A stretch of DNA of 33,411 nucleotides from Paraburkholderia caledonica NBRC 102488 (GCF_000685095.1 NZ_BAYE01000039.1:1-33411), one strand, 5' to 3'; shown: positions 16,531-25,245, counted from the first letter of the stretch. Notes: generated by a model not told the origin, from the sequence alone. Program-made: numbers and translations.

Positions 16531-17483
16531 GCGAAAGGATCGTCCGCGGAGAAAATCAGCTTTGCCTCCGCGCTCACGTGCGCCGTGCCGCGAATGCTGG
16601 GACGCACGTAGTGGCGGCTGGCATTGTCCACGTCATTACTCGTGTCTTCATGAGGCTCGTAGCTCGCTTCGAATATGCTGCCGATGATGCTTTCCTGCCG
16701 CCAGGTCGCGCCGGGTGCGAGGTGACCGTCGGCGGCGAGGCACGCGATCTTTGCACTCGTGCCGGTGCCGCATGGCGAACGGTCGTAAGCCTTGCCGGGA
16801 CACAACACGAAGTTTCGGCTATCGACACCGGGCGTGGTCGAATCCGCAAACAATTCGATGTGGTCGATGAGCGCACCGCCTTCGCCAGTGATGCCGTTGG
16901 CTCCGAGCGCGGCGCGAATTGCCCAAGTGACATTCGTGAGCGATTCGACGTTTGCAAATTCGAGCGTCTGGCCGTGATCGGCGACGAGGAAGAACCAGTT
17001 GCCACCCCATGCGATGTCGCCATGCACGCGGCCGAGTCCCGGCACGTCGAGCTGCACTTCCGTGCGATAGCGATACGCGGGCACGTTACGGACGCTCACG
17101 CTGCCGTCGCCGTGCAAATCGGCTTCGACTACCCCCACGGGCGTTTCGATGCGATGTACGCCCGGCTTGATGCGACCCATGTGCGCGAGCGACACGATGA
17201 GGCCGATCGTGCCGTGTCCACACATGCCGAGAAAACCGACGTTGTTGAAGAAAATCACGCCCGCCGAGCACCTCGTATCATGCGGTTCGCAAAGCAGCGC
17301 GCCGACCATGACGTCGGAGCCGCGCGGTTCGTTGACCACGCCCGCACGCACGTGATCGAAATCGCGGCGAAATATGTCGAGCCGCTCAGCGATCTGGCCA
17401 CGGCCCAGATCAGGGCCGCCTTCAACGACGAGCCGTGTAGGCTCGCCGCCGGTGTGGGAGTCGATAACGGTAATGGAGTTCAT
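16512..17483 (-). CDS. lhpA: 4-hydroxyproline 2-epimerase (proline racemase family)
   Basis: A 323-residue protein if the ATG at 17483 is used; this gives the family N-terminus just before SITVIDSHTGGEPTRLV, and upstream in-frame starts at 17510-17489 would add up to nine residues. Both catalytic thiols are present: C88 in GMCGHGTIG and C238 in SPCGTGTSAK. Two Cys mark racemases/epimerases, whereas trans-3-hydroxyproline dehydratases have Thr in place of one. The reaction is interconversion of trans-4-hydroxy-L-proline and cis-4-hydroxy-D-proline, the first catabolic step. It is the first gene of the epimerase-dehydrogenase run, and a 286-bp gap upstream presumably holds the promoter. Confidence 0.87.
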   Translation of the reverse strand: MNSITVIDSHTGGEPTRLVVEGGPDLGRGQIAERLDIFRRDFDHVRAGVVNEPRGSDVMVGALLCEPHDTRCSAGVIFFNNVGFLGMCGHGTIGLIVSLAHMGRIKPGVHRIETPVGVVEADLHGDGSVSVRNVPAYRYRTEVQLDVPGLGRVHGDIAWGGNWFFLVADHGQTLEFANVESLTNVTWAIRAALGANGITGEGGALIDHIELFADSTTPGVDSRNFVLCPGKAYDRSPCGTGTSAKIACLAADGHLAPGATWRQESIIGSIFEASYEPHEDTSNDVDNASRHYVRPSIRGTAHVSAEAKLIFSADDPFAWGIRA

Positions 17484-17730
17484 GTCCACCATCCTACGCA
17501 TCGGCCGCAAGGCCGTCTTGTTCGAACGCCGCTATGGCAGTGACGATTTGGGCACAGCAAAGGGAAGTGCGCCACGACACCGGGACGCACCGGTAAGCAC
17601 TGCCAGTACTCAACCACGCGAGCTATGCGAGAGTAGAAACTTGCGAGGGAATCTCAACGGGCATCGTCGCGGTATCTGGAGGCAAATCGCTCACGTGTTT
17701 CGCGCTTCCGGTGACGTGAGCAGTCTGCGC

Positions 17731-17754
17731 GGGCGGTGTCTGAGCGCACCGCCC
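17731..17754 (-). terminator. Hairpin downstream of the solute-binding-protein gene
   Basis: GGGCGGTG (17731-17738) pairs perfectly with CACCGCCC (17747-17754) across an 8-base loop, starting 16 bp after the stop of the binding-protein gene. No T-run follows on the minus strand, so it may be a weak or Rho-assisted terminator, or an mRNA-stabilising hairpin between a highly expressed binding protein and the operon below. The remaining gap to 17483 shows no ORF. Confidence 0.45.
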
Positions 17755-17769
17755 ATCTTCGATGGTGAC

Positions 17770-18921
17770 TTACTTCGTACCCACCGTTTGCAGCGGCTTC
17801 CATGTGCCATTGACGACCTTGTACACCGTCACGCCGCCGTACTTGAGGTCGCCGTACTGGTCGTAAGAGAGTTCACTTGTCGTGACGCCCTTCATATTCG
17901 TGGCCTTCAGCGCGCTCAGGAACACATGCGGATCGGTCGAGTCCGCTTTCTTCATTGCATTGAACACGGCCATTGTGCCGTCGTAGGCATAGGGTGCGTA
18001 CAGTTCGACCGGCTGGTTGAAGCGCTTCTGGTAACGCTCGGCAAACGCCTTGCCGCCCGGCATCTGCGAGAGGGGGCTGCCCTCGGACGCGGCCAACGTG
18101 CCTTCGGACGCCTCGCCTGCAATCTTGATCAGGTTATCCGACTGGAGCATGTCCGGACCTAGCAGAGTCGACTTGATTGCGAGCGAGCGCATCTGCTTCA
18201 GCATCGGCGCAGCCTGAGTGTCGGCGCCGCCGTAGAACACCGCGTCGACATTCGCCTGCTTGATCTTGGTGAGAATCGCGCGGAAGTCCACGGCCTTGTC
18301 GTTCGTGTATTCCTCGGCGACCACCGTCGCGCCCGCCGCCTTCGCGGCCTTGGCGAACTCTTCGGCCACGCCTTGTCCGTAGGCGGTGCGATCGTCGACG
18401 ATCGCGAGGCGCTTGAACTTGAGCCCCTTCACAGCGAAGTCACCGAGCACGGCGCCGAGTTGCGTATCGGAAGTCAGCAGGCGGAACGTGGTGGGCAGCC
18501 CGAGGCGCGTGTAGCTGGGGGCAGTGGCCATGGCAACTTGCGGCGTGCCCGCTTTCGCGTAGATCGGCGCGGCCGGAATGCTGGTGCCCGAGTTGTAGTG
18601 GCCAATCACGGCGACCACGCCGTCGTCCACGAGTTTTTGTGCAACCGTCGTGCCAGTGCGAGGATCGGCCTGATCGTCCTGGGCGTCCAGTACGAAATGC
18701 ACAGGCTTGCCCCCGATAACCGGATTCGTCCCGTTCATATCCTCGATGGCGAGCTGCACCCCGCTGCGGAAATCCGCGCCATAGTGGGCTTGACCGCCGG
18801 TGAGGGGCGCAGCGAAGCCGATCTTGACATCGACCGGCGTTGCGGCATAGGAGCATGGTGCGCCTGCCAGGGCGAGGCCCATGACGATTGCGCTGGAGAT
18901 GACGGTCCTATGGAATTGCAT
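17770..18921 (-). CDS. Branched-chain-amino-acid-type ABC transporter periplasmic binding protein
   Basis: A 383-residue protein with a Sec signal peptide (MQFHRTVISSAIVMGLALAG, cleavage probably after CSYA near residue 27). The mature part has the LivJ-type two-lobe fold: VKIGFAAPLTGGQAHYGADFRSGVQLAIEDMN, then VVAVIGHYNSGTSIPAAPIYAKAG in the ligand pocket, then KRLAIVDDRTAYGQGVAEEFAKA. A GAGGAG-type ribosome binding site precedes the ATG. Binding proteins of this class carry Leu/Ile/Val, other amino acids or urea. Lying between the epimerase and the deaminase, this one may bind hydroxyproline, which is inference. The permease and ATPase genes that must accompany it are not in the window. Confidence 0.85.
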   Translation of the reverse strand: MQFHRTVISSAIVMGLALAGAPCSYAATPVDVKIGFAAPLTGGQAHYGADFRSGVQLAIEDMNGTNPVIGGKPVHFVLDAQDDQADPRTGTTVAQKLVDDGVVAVIGHYNSGTSIPAAPIYAKAGTPQVAMATAPSYTRLGLPTTFRLLTSDTQLGAVLGDFAVKGLKFKRLAIVDDRTAYGQGVAEEFAKAAKAAGATVVAEEYTNDKAVDFRAILTKIKQANVDAVFYGGADTQAAPMLKQMRSLAIKSTLLGPDMLQSDNLIKIAGEASEGTLAASEGSPLSQMPGGKAFAERYQKRFNQPVELYAPYAYDGTMAVFNAMKKADSTDPHVFLSALKATNMKGVTTSELSYDQYGDLKYGGVTVYKVVNGTWKPLQTVGTK

Positions 18922-19231
18922 TGTTCTTGTGCTCCTCGTTTAGTGGATTACCGCGGTACCCGCGCCCGCACTTGTGTGGCAGGCACATGCCTGTCGCCTT
19001 CCGGTCCAACCGGTGGATGGCTTGAGCAATATAAGAGTCCAAAAATCGCGGAGTCTTGAGGGAAATCGACAGCAACCAGGCAGAAATCTGCATAGTCGTC
19101 GGCGCCCTCGCGCGTCGCTCTAACCGGAGCAGGCGCGGCTGTCTCTAAGGGTTTTCTCTCGCGGCTTCCAATGAAAAAAGCGCCCACGTGGGGCGCTTTC
19201 CGATGTTGCATGCACTGCAGTTGCTCAAGTC
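18922..19231. other. Intergenic region with promoter of the binding-protein gene
   Basis: A 310-bp gap with no credible ORF. It contains the deaminase terminator at its right side (19177-19199) and must carry the promoter for the binding-protein gene at its left. I could not assign promoter boxes with confidence. Confidence 0.5.
19174..19199 (-). terminator. Rho-independent terminator of the deaminase gene
   Basis: On the minus strand AAAGCGCCC and GGGCGCTTT form a perfect 9-bp stem (19177-19185 with 19191-19199, loop ACGTG) followed by a run of T (19174-19179 read in reverse, overlapping the stem foot). It starts 33 bp after the deaminase stop, so that gene is transcriptionally separate from the binding-protein gene. 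Confidence 0.85.
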
Positions 19232-20176
19232 TCAAGCATTCACTTCCTTCGACCACTCCGCATACCAGTTGCGGAACAACTCGTACTGCGTCTGCGCGTA
19301 ACGACGCTGCGCCTCGCTCAGCGCATCGGTTTCGTAGAAATGCAGCGAATATTCCGTGTCACCGTTGAGCACCATCAGGTACTTGTAGTAAAGCACCAGG
19401 TCGGTTCCTTCATCGAACGACGACAGCACAGCCAGCGCCGATTCCAGTTCCCGCGCCTGACGGCGCGCGGTGACATCGCCCTTCGCCGCCTTGCGGCACA
19501 GCTCGACCAGTTGAAGGACTTCGCGCGGCAATGCGTTGCCAATGCCGGTAATAGCGCCCGTGGCGCCGCAGTTGACGAAGCCATGGAAGACCTGCGTGTC
19601 AACGCCCGCCATGAGCGTCACAGTGTCGTCCTGGCTCGTGATGTGCTCGGCTGCGTAACGCATGTCGGCAGCACCGCCAAACTCCTTGAAGCCGATCAGG
19701 TTCGGATACCTGCCGCGCAGTTCGAAGAACAGGTCCGCACGCGTAGCGAAACCATAGTACGGGCTGTTATAGATGACGGCGGGTAGTGCCGGAGCCGCTT
19801 CGAGAATCGCGGCGAAGTGCGCTTTCTGCGCGGCGGCCGACGCCCCGCGAGACAGCACGCGCGGGATAACCATCAAGCCGCTCGCCCCTACTTTTGCGGC
19901 GTGCGCAGCATGAGAAATCGCTTCTTTCGAGTTGACCGCGCCCGTGCCAACGATGGTGGGGATGCCGGCGGCCACGAGCCGCGCGACACCTTCCTGACGT
20001 TGGGCTTCGGTCAGTAGCGGCCAGTCGCCCATCGAACCGCAGTAAACGACGGCGGACATGCCGAGATCAACCAGTTCGCGTGCTTTGGCGACGAGTGCGT
20101 CGTAATCTGGCAGGCGGTCGGCGGTGCACGGGGTCATGAGGGCCGGAATCGTGCCAGTGAAGATGTTGTTGCTCAT
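19232..20176 (-). CDS. lhpC: 1-pyrroline-4-hydroxy-2-carboxylate deaminase (dihydrodipicolinate synthase family)
   Basis: A 314-residue TIM-barrel protein of the DapA/NAL superfamily. The Schiff-base lysine is K164 in LIGFKEFGG and the assisting tyrosine is Y136 in VIYNSPYYG. SMGDWPLLTEAQRQ replaces the usual G-T-T-G-E loop, as in hydroxyproline-pathway deaminases. The enzyme should convert 1-pyrroline-4-hydroxy-2-carboxylate, made by the dehydrogenase, to 2-oxoglutarate semialdehyde plus ammonia. AAGGA sits seven bases before the ATG. The gene is monocistronic in the window: terminator below, broken group II intron 370 bp upstream. Insertion of that intron may have separated it from former neighbours such as the semialdehyde dehydrogenase. 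Confidence 0.82.
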   Translation of the reverse strand: MSNNIFTGTIPALMTPCTADRLPDYDALVAKARELVDLGMSAVVYCGSMGDWPLLTEAQRQEGVARLVAAGIPTIVGTGAVNSKEAISHAAHAAKVGASGLMVIPRVLSRGASAAAQKAHFAAILEAAPALPAVIYNSPYYGFATRADLFFELRGRYPNLIGFKEFGGAADMRYAAEHITSQDDTVTLMAGVDTQVFHGFVNCGATGAITGIGNALPREVLQLVELCRKAAKGDVTARRQARELESALAVLSSFDEGTDLVLYYKYLMVLNGDTEYSLHFYETDALSEAQRRYAQTQYELFRNWYAEWSKEVNA

Positions 20177-20544
20177 GCTGTTTCCTTTTAATTTGGAAGG
20201 TTCGCCAGCCGCTTTTCGGGTTCGGTTTACGAGGCTTGTTCAAGCTCAGCAAGCGCCCACATAAGTCGATGCACCCAACAAGGGACGGCTCGCACTACGC
20301 GCCGGTATGGGAGGCGGTCGTAGTGACGGTATTTATGCGAAGCATTTTAGGCAGCGCTTTTCTGACCGTCTTGTCTCCGTAGCCCATTGACGACGACGAT
20401 TTCTGCATAGGGTCGCGTTTGGGAAAGCCATGCACATGATAGGAGGCACAGCGGAAGCACGCACGAGCACCGCGCGAGCTGATCACCGACAAGCTCAGGA
20501 GCCACGCGGCAGCCAACAGACCGGGCGGAGAACCCGTACCGGCG

Positions 20545-21368
20545 GACATACACATTCGCGAACAGCGGTGAAGCCACTGATCCCTGTGGTGTACCGGTCT
20601 CACTGACGCTAATCTCTCCGTTTTCAAGAACACCCGCCTTGAGCCACTTGCGCACAAGGCGGATGATGCGCTGGTCGCCGATCCGGTGCTCAATGAAACG
20701 GACTAGCCAACTCTGGCTAACCGAGTCGAAGAAGCTCCGAAGATCCGCGTCCAGAATCCAGTTCACCGGGGTGTGGGTGATGGCCGTCGCCAACGCATCC
20801 AGCGCATCGTGTTGACTACGCCCGGGCCGGAACCCGTACGAGAAACCAAGAAAGTCTTCCTCGTATATCGCGTTCAGCACTTCCACCACCGCACGCTGGA
20901 CGATCTTGTCTTCCAGCGCGGCAATCCCCAGCGGGCGCTGTCTGCCGTCCGGCTTCGGTATGTACTGTCGCCGAACAGGCAGTGCCCGGTACGCTCCGCT
21001 CTGTACCTGCGCGAACAGGCGCTGGAGATGCTCTTCCAGTCCTGCCTCGTAGTACCGCCACGTCAGGCCATCCACTCCGGGAGCCGCATTGCGTTTGAGC
21101 GCAAGGAATGCCATCCGAAGTCGGTCGACTGTCACGTGGTGTAGAAGCGCGGTGAACCGCTCCTTCTTCCGCTGTCTTGCAGCTTGCCGTACACGTTCCA
21201 GCCCCTGTGGCACGGTTGCCCGGTACTGCGCCCGGTGCGTGCGTGGCTGACCCGTGTTCCCTTGGTCCCCGCCCTTGGCTCCGCCCACTCCGCAGTTGGT
21301 TCCCCAGCCTTGTTCGCAGGCTTCATCGCTACTACGGCGGAGTCTGACTTCTCCCGTCCGTTCATCAT
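20545..21368 (-). pseudogene. Group II intron reverse transcriptase/maturase, frameshifted and truncated
   Basis: The N-terminus reads MNGREKSDSAVVAMKPANKAG and on to RAGTKG in the frame starting at 21368 or 21365. Near 21256-21266 it shifts into the frame NTGQPRTHRAQYRATVPQGLERVRQAARQRKKERFTALLHH and on through RT domains 0-4 (RNAAPGVDGLTW, YIPKPDGRQRPLGIAALEDKIVQ, GFSYGFRPGRSQHDALDAL, WILDADLRSFFDSV, GTPQGSVASPLFANVY). One lost G in GTKG(N)TGQP explains the shift. At about 20545 homology ends before the catalytic YADD motif, and the X and endonuclease domains are missing. The 5' ribozyme part may extend into 21369-21760, but I could not place the boundary GUGYG. No domain V is seen. It is inactive. 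Confidence 0.8.
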
Positions 21369-22074
21369 CGGCTACGGCTCCTCGCCTTCCCGATGCGGAC
21401 CTGTCCATCCTGCGACAGGCCAGACTGGAGATCTCCCGGTTCCCGAACAAGGAGCGTGCGCACATGCCAGGTTCTACGACCACGCCGGGTCATCCGGGCG
21501 CTCGCGATCGCGCGCTCAGGCGTTTTGCCTTCCGCTACACAGACAGCGTCGGCACCCGGAATCAGTTTTCTATTGTGGCTCAATGGCTGGCCTGCACGTA
21601 CCCCTGCCGACGTAGACCGCTGTGTTTGCATAACGCCATGGCTCGCCCTCGTGACACAAGTTGCGCATCGTGCGCTTTATCGCGGCTTTGGAACAGTATG
21701 TATGGAATCCGAATCATCCGATATTCCGCTCCGTCCAGATGGTTCGTCAAGAACTAGGGTAATTACTTAGCTGCGCTGCAAAAATACGTAACATTTTGCG
21801 GTTAGAATGAAACCTCTAATCCCACTATATGTAGCTTCATACGTATATTCGTCGTTGAAGATCCCCAGAGGGCCGCATGTGGACAAATTGCTTGTGATCG
21901 TCTTTTGCCGTCCGGCCGGGAGCCCACGTTAGAAATTCGGGGGTTTCGCCTATATGGCGAGCCCGTAGATTCGCGATGCAGTTGGCTTCGAAGAATTTAG
22001 TAATACTAATGACGAGCGTGGCTGCTCACTTTCACTTCGGCGAAGCTTGGCGATCCGGTGCGTCTGTTGGGGAA
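21369..22074. other. Region between the intron remnant and the phasin gene
   Basis: About 700 bp without a supportable gene. The left part (21369 to about 21760) probably belongs to the intron's non-coding 5' portion or its insertion context. The right part (about 21770-22070) is AT-richer and should contain the phasin promoter. The ORFs visible here look like random frames. Confidence 0.4.
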
Positions 22075-22088
22075 TTGTTTCACATCAA
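22075..22088 (+). promoter_or_regulatory. FNR/ANR-like palindrome next to the phasin start
   Basis: TTGTT-TCAC-ATCAA matches the FNR/CRP-family ANR consensus TTGAT-N4-ATCAA at nine of ten positions. It ends 12 bp before the phasin ATG, next to the ribosome binding site, which is an unusual position for activation and would suit repression or a very short leader. It could be chance. Confidence 0.25.
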
Positions 22089-22100
22089 TCAGGGAAGGCA

Positions 22101-22664
22101 ATGAACGCATTTTCGTGTGAAGAACTGATGCAATGCTATAGATCGAATGTCTTCACCTCCTTTTCGTTGGCCATCGAGGCGTTTGAAGGGGTACAGAAAC
22201 TGGCCGGCCTGAATCTGCACGCGGGACGCTCCGTTCTATCCGAAGGTACCGCGCGTCTTCAGGACATCAATCCCGACGCGGCGGGCGCCGGGTGGCTGGC
22301 TTCACCGTTGCGCCTGGCCCAGTCCGCTGTAGCAAAGACGTTGTCGTACCAGCAGCATGTCCATGACATTGTGGTCACGACCCACTCCGCCTCGGCAAAG
22401 ATCATCGACGTGTATTGCGACCAGTTCAGCCGCGATCCACTGGCCCGCATCGGTAACTGGGCAAAGCATGCGCCGGCGGGGTCAGAGACGCCTGCTGCCG
22501 TCACCATGAAATCAGCGTTGTCGACGGCCAGCGACACGGCGGAAACGGTGCGCAAGTCGGTTCAGAGCGTCGTAGAAGTCGCCCAGGCCAATGTTTCCGC
22601 GATGCTCACCGGTGCCAGCGAAAACGCTGCGTCGCAGTCTAACGAGCGCGCCAGGAAGACGTAG
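22101..22664 (+). CDS. Phasin family protein
   Basis: A 187-residue protein. The ATG at 22101 is chosen because AAGG lies just upstream, while the upstream in-frame start has none. The sequence is Ala/Ser/Val-rich, low in aromatics and mostly helical. It shows the phasin layout: an N-terminal helix YRSNVFTSFSLAIEAFEGVQKLAGLNL (about 10-37) and a long C-terminal amphipathic helix TASDTAETVRKSVQSVVEVAQANVSAM. Phasins coat polyhydroxybutyrate granules and control their size and number. phaB follows 250 bp downstream, supporting the role. Confidence 0.75.
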   Translation: MNAFSCEELMQCYRSNVFTSFSLAIEAFEGVQKLAGLNLHAGRSVLSEGTARLQDINPDAAGAGWLASPLRLAQSAVAKTLSYQQHVHDIVVTTHSASAKIIDVYCDQFSRDPLARIGNWAKHAPAGSETPAAVTMKSALSTASDTAETVRKSVQSVVEVAQANVSAMLTGASENAASQSNERARKT

Positions 22665-22914
22665 AGCAAGTGGGAGCCTCCCTTCACCTATAGAGCAGTG
22701 CGCCGTCGCGGCTGGTTGTCGCTCGCAGGCGCACCAGACTCCATTCGCGCAATACCACAAACCTAGAAAAACCCGCGCAGTTCAATCAGTGCCGAAGCCG
22801 TTCCTCCTCAACGCTGGAGGCGGCCCGGCTTTGTGGGAGCGCGATGGCGGGTTTTGCGAGGCAGCCATTGGGTATTCAAGGGCCTCGCAGTTATTACGAT
22901 CACGGATGGAAATG

Positions 22915-23658
22915 ATGACGAAACGAATCGCTGTAGTTACGGGCGGGATGGGCGGCCTCGGAGAAGCGATCAGCACGAAACTGTATGACGCGGGTTATGC
23001 AGTTGTAGTCACGCACTCGCCGAACAACATCGGCGCAGCCGAATGGCTAGCGGCCATGGAAATCCGGGACCGTAGCTTCCGCGCGTACCCAGTTGACGTC
23101 GCCGACTATGACTCATGCCAGCACTGTGCGGCCAGGATCCAGGTTGAAGTCGGTCCGGTTGATATTCTGGTGAATAACGCCGGGATCACGCAGGACATGA
23201 CACTTAGGAAGATGGGCAAGGTCAACTGGGACGCGGTCATTCGCACCAATCTGGACTCGGTGTTCAACATGACCAGGCCGCTCTGCGAAGACATGACCGA
23301 ACGCGGCTGGGGGCGCATCGTCAATATCTCGTCCGTAAACGGTTCCAGGGGTTCGGTTGGCCAGACCAACTACGCCGCGGCCAAGGCTGGCATGCACGGC
23401 TTCACCAAATCACTGGCGCTGGAAGTGGCGCGCAAGGGGGTCACCGTCAATACGATTTCACCGGGCTACCTTGCGACGAAGATGGTCACGGCAATTTCGC
23501 AGGAGATACTCGATACGAAGGTACTACCGCATATCCCGATGGGGCGTCTGGGCAAGCCCGAAGAGGTGGCGGCGCTCGTGCTTTACCTGTGCTCGGACGA
23601 TGCTGCCTTTGTGACCGGTTCCAATATTGCGATCAATGGTGGCCAGCATATGCAGTAA
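22915..23658 (+). CDS. phaB: Acetoacetyl-CoA reductase
   Basis: A 247-residue SDR. The start could be any of three close ATGs (22906, 22912, 22915); 22915 gives the classical PhaB N-terminus MTKRIAVVTGGMGGLG and follows GGATGGA. NADPH-binding TGGMGGLG is near residues 10-17, NNAG at about 85-88, ISSVNG serine at about 136-141 and NYAAAK (catalytic Tyr/Lys) near 151-156. The C-terminus NGGQHMQ matches the NGG-HM(G) end of PhaB. It reduces acetoacetyl-CoA to (R)-3-hydroxybutyryl-CoA for PHB synthesis. Pairing with a phasin, and without phaC/phaA nearby, suggests an accessory PHB locus, perhaps for stress or low oxygen. Confidence 0.85.
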   Translation: MTKRIAVVTGGMGGLGEAISTKLYDAGYAVVVTHSPNNIGAAEWLAAMEIRDRSFRAYPVDVADYDSCQHCAARIQVEVGPVDILVNNAGITQDMTLRKMGKVNWDAVIRTNLDSVFNMTRPLCEDMTERGWGRIVNISSVNGSRGSVGQTNYAAAKAGMHGFTKSLALEVARKGVTVNTISPGYLATKMVTAISQEILDTKVLPHIPMGRLGKPEEVAALVLYLCSDDAAFVTGSNIAINGGQHMQ

Positions 23659-23747
23659 CTCGACACGCGCGCCCGGCCGGTTCATGCCGGCACCGCACAA
23701 ACTGGCGGGAGCCATTCACATAACACCCTTGCGCTCAAAGGAATGTC

Positions 23748-23906
23748 ATGAGTGAAACCTGGATGGGCCTGATCATCGGAGGCTCGGCCCTCGGTATCGC
23801 GATGCTCATGGTGATCGGTCACTATCGCCGTGAGCGAAGACGGGCAAGACTGCTACGACACCTGAATCGCCATGAATGGTGGCATCAACCACGCGGGCGA
23901 ATGTGA
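23748..23906 (+). CDS. Small single-pass membrane protein (52 aa)
   Basis: The ORF from ATG 23748 to TGA 23906 encodes 52 residues. AAAGGAA lies just upstream (about 23737-23743). Residues 7-24 form one transmembrane helix (GLIIGGSALGIAMLMVIG), followed by a strongly basic juxtamembrane segment YRRERRRARLLRHLNRH and a Trp/His tail EWWHQPRGRM. The positive-inside rule puts the C-terminus in the cytoplasm. I know no named family. Its architecture resembles the 51-aa protein encoded at 28519-28674. It lies between phaB and another small gene, probably in the same transcript. Confidence 0.6.
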   Translation: MSETWMGLIIGGSALGIAMLMVIGHYRRERRRARLLRHLNRHEWWHQPRGRM

Positions 23907-23952
23907 TCGCGCCACTCGTGTGGATAACAGACAAAACGACAGGGGTTGAAGG

Positions 23953-24219
23953 ATGTCGCCGGAAATTGCCAGCCTAGCAACGGGCACAGGCCATCAGATT
24001 ACGGTTCGTACGAGGAGCGGCGGCATGCTGGTCGCTGCGGTCTGGCAGGTGCTGACGCCGGTCGCGCATGACGTCGAGCGCGTCCAGATTGCGGCCCGCA
24101 GCGAACGTGGCTTTGAGGACATGACCATCTCATTTACCGAAACGTTCGCTGGGTCGCTCAATGACGTTCTCAGAGAGTTCGAGAAAATGCCGTGGGTGGC
24201 CACCGTCGAGCTTTGCTAA
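23953..24219 (+). CDS. Small protein, possible ACT-like fold
   Basis: An 88-residue protein with GAAGG directly before the ATG. The pattern HQITVRTRSGGMLVAAVWQVLTPVAHDVERVQIAARSERGFEDMTISF and then LNDVLREFEKMPWVATVELC resembles a beta-alpha-beta-beta-alpha-beta ACT-type regulatory domain, as at the C-terminus of RelA/SpoT. This is a visual impression, not a proven match. It is 46 bp after the small membrane gene and probably co-expressed with the phasin/phaB genes. Confidence 0.55.
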   Translation: MSPEIASLATGTGHQITVRTRSGGMLVAAVWQVLTPVAHDVERVQIAARSERGFEDMTISFTETFAGSLNDVLREFEKMPWVATVELC

Positions 24220-24381
24220 CCATTGCCGATGCTGCGCTCGTGCGATGGATCACTCGACGCGTCGCCTTCAGTGCGTGGTCGCTCTCCGGCCGGCCACGCC
24301 GCATCAGACTTACCCAGAAGCAGGCTCACCGAAGCCTGGCGTCCGGAGCGGATTGAATCGGTCACCAAGGGAGAGAAGTGG

Positions 24382-24636
24382 ATGAAAACAACGACAGAAA
24401 AGGGCCTCGGAGATCGGGCGAGCCCTTATACGCCCCAAACAGCCGAGGACGCGCTTGCCCATCTTGAACGGATTCTGTCAGGGGATGGCGTAGATTCAGT
24501 GTTCAGCCGGACCTACTGGCGCGGACGAGTTCAGCAGGTAAGCGCTACGAGAGGGCTGACCCCGCAGCAGCGGGCAAGGCTTGGGAGGCTGCTTGAGTCT
24601 CTTCTTTCCCGGGTTGGAGACGAAGAACGCTCGTAG
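24382..24636 (+). CDS. Small hypothetical protein (84 aa)
   Basis: An 84-residue soluble, charged, helical protein. The ATG at 24382 follows GGGAGAGAAG (24369-24378), a good ribosome binding site, and is preferred to an upstream start at 24223. The C-terminal half (LTPQQRARLGRLLESLLSRVGDEERS) is strongly amphipathic. No known domain is recognised. It closes the run of small genes after phaB. The 246 bp that follow, up to the IS6 remnant, contain nothing I can support. Confidence 0.45.
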   Translation: MKTTTEKGLGDRASPYTPQTAEDALAHLERILSGDGVDSVFSRTYWRGRVQQVSATRGLTPQQRARLGRLLESLLSRVGDEERS

Positions 24637-24882
24637 ACCCATACCTTGATGGACGCGAATCCCGGTCGGGAAGTTTCGCTGGTCGAGGCTCGCCACTTGG
24701 GGGATGCATAGCGCTCGTTGAGGCGTTCACGCGAAGCCGGCAGCTGGCTCCTCGTGCGTCAAGCACTCTGGCACCATTGGCGTTGAAGTAACGGTAAACC
24801 GCCCACCGCAAGCGCACTTGCCCGTGTAGGGAGACAGTTTGAAGCGCAATCCTATGAAGTGACGACGTCGCAATCAGCGATA

Positions 24883-25245
24883 GCCCGAACGCAGCACACG
24901 CTTGAAGAAGCGTTTGGCCGCGGTTTTGTCGCGCCGCTTTTGCAGTAGGACGTCGAACTCGGCGCCATGCTCGAAAACCGCCCACCATAGCACATACGGT
25001 TCTCCACGACGCGTAACGAACATTTCGTCGAGATGCGATGTACTACCCGGCTTGCGTCGCGCCGCTTTGCGCGATGAGCAAAGCCCTTAGCAAACTCGAC
25101 ACAACAGCATTGGATGGTCTCGTATGTAACGATCACGCCGCGCTCGAACAGCAGCTCTTGAATGTCGCGCAGGCTCGACTCAAAGCGGAAATACCATCGA
25201 ACCGCGCAGCTGCTGTTGATGTTCGTAAATTTTGCTAGCCGTGCC
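24883..25245 (-). pseudogene. IS6-family transposase fragment
   Basis: On the minus strand one frame gives SSCAVRWYFRFESSLRDIQELLFERGVIVTYETIQ and on to FAHRAK. A one-base deletion near 25075 then moves the homology to a second frame reading RKPGSTSHLDEMFVTRRGEPYVLWWAV and continuing to AAKRFFKRVLRSGYR followed by a stop. Only the first catalytic Asp (HLDEMF) is left; the second Asp, the Glu and the C-terminal half are missing. It is closely related to the plus-strand IS6 copy near 1.3-2.1 kb. Its extreme N-terminal region is replaced by a sequence carrying the CTAGCAAAATTTACG motif of the nearby repeats. Confidence 0.8.

Noticed and set aside
15845..17543. Long plus-strand ORFs opposite the hydroxyproline genes
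   Set aside because: They are antisense shadows of GC-rich genes; the minus-strand frames have complete domains and overlapping starts and stops.
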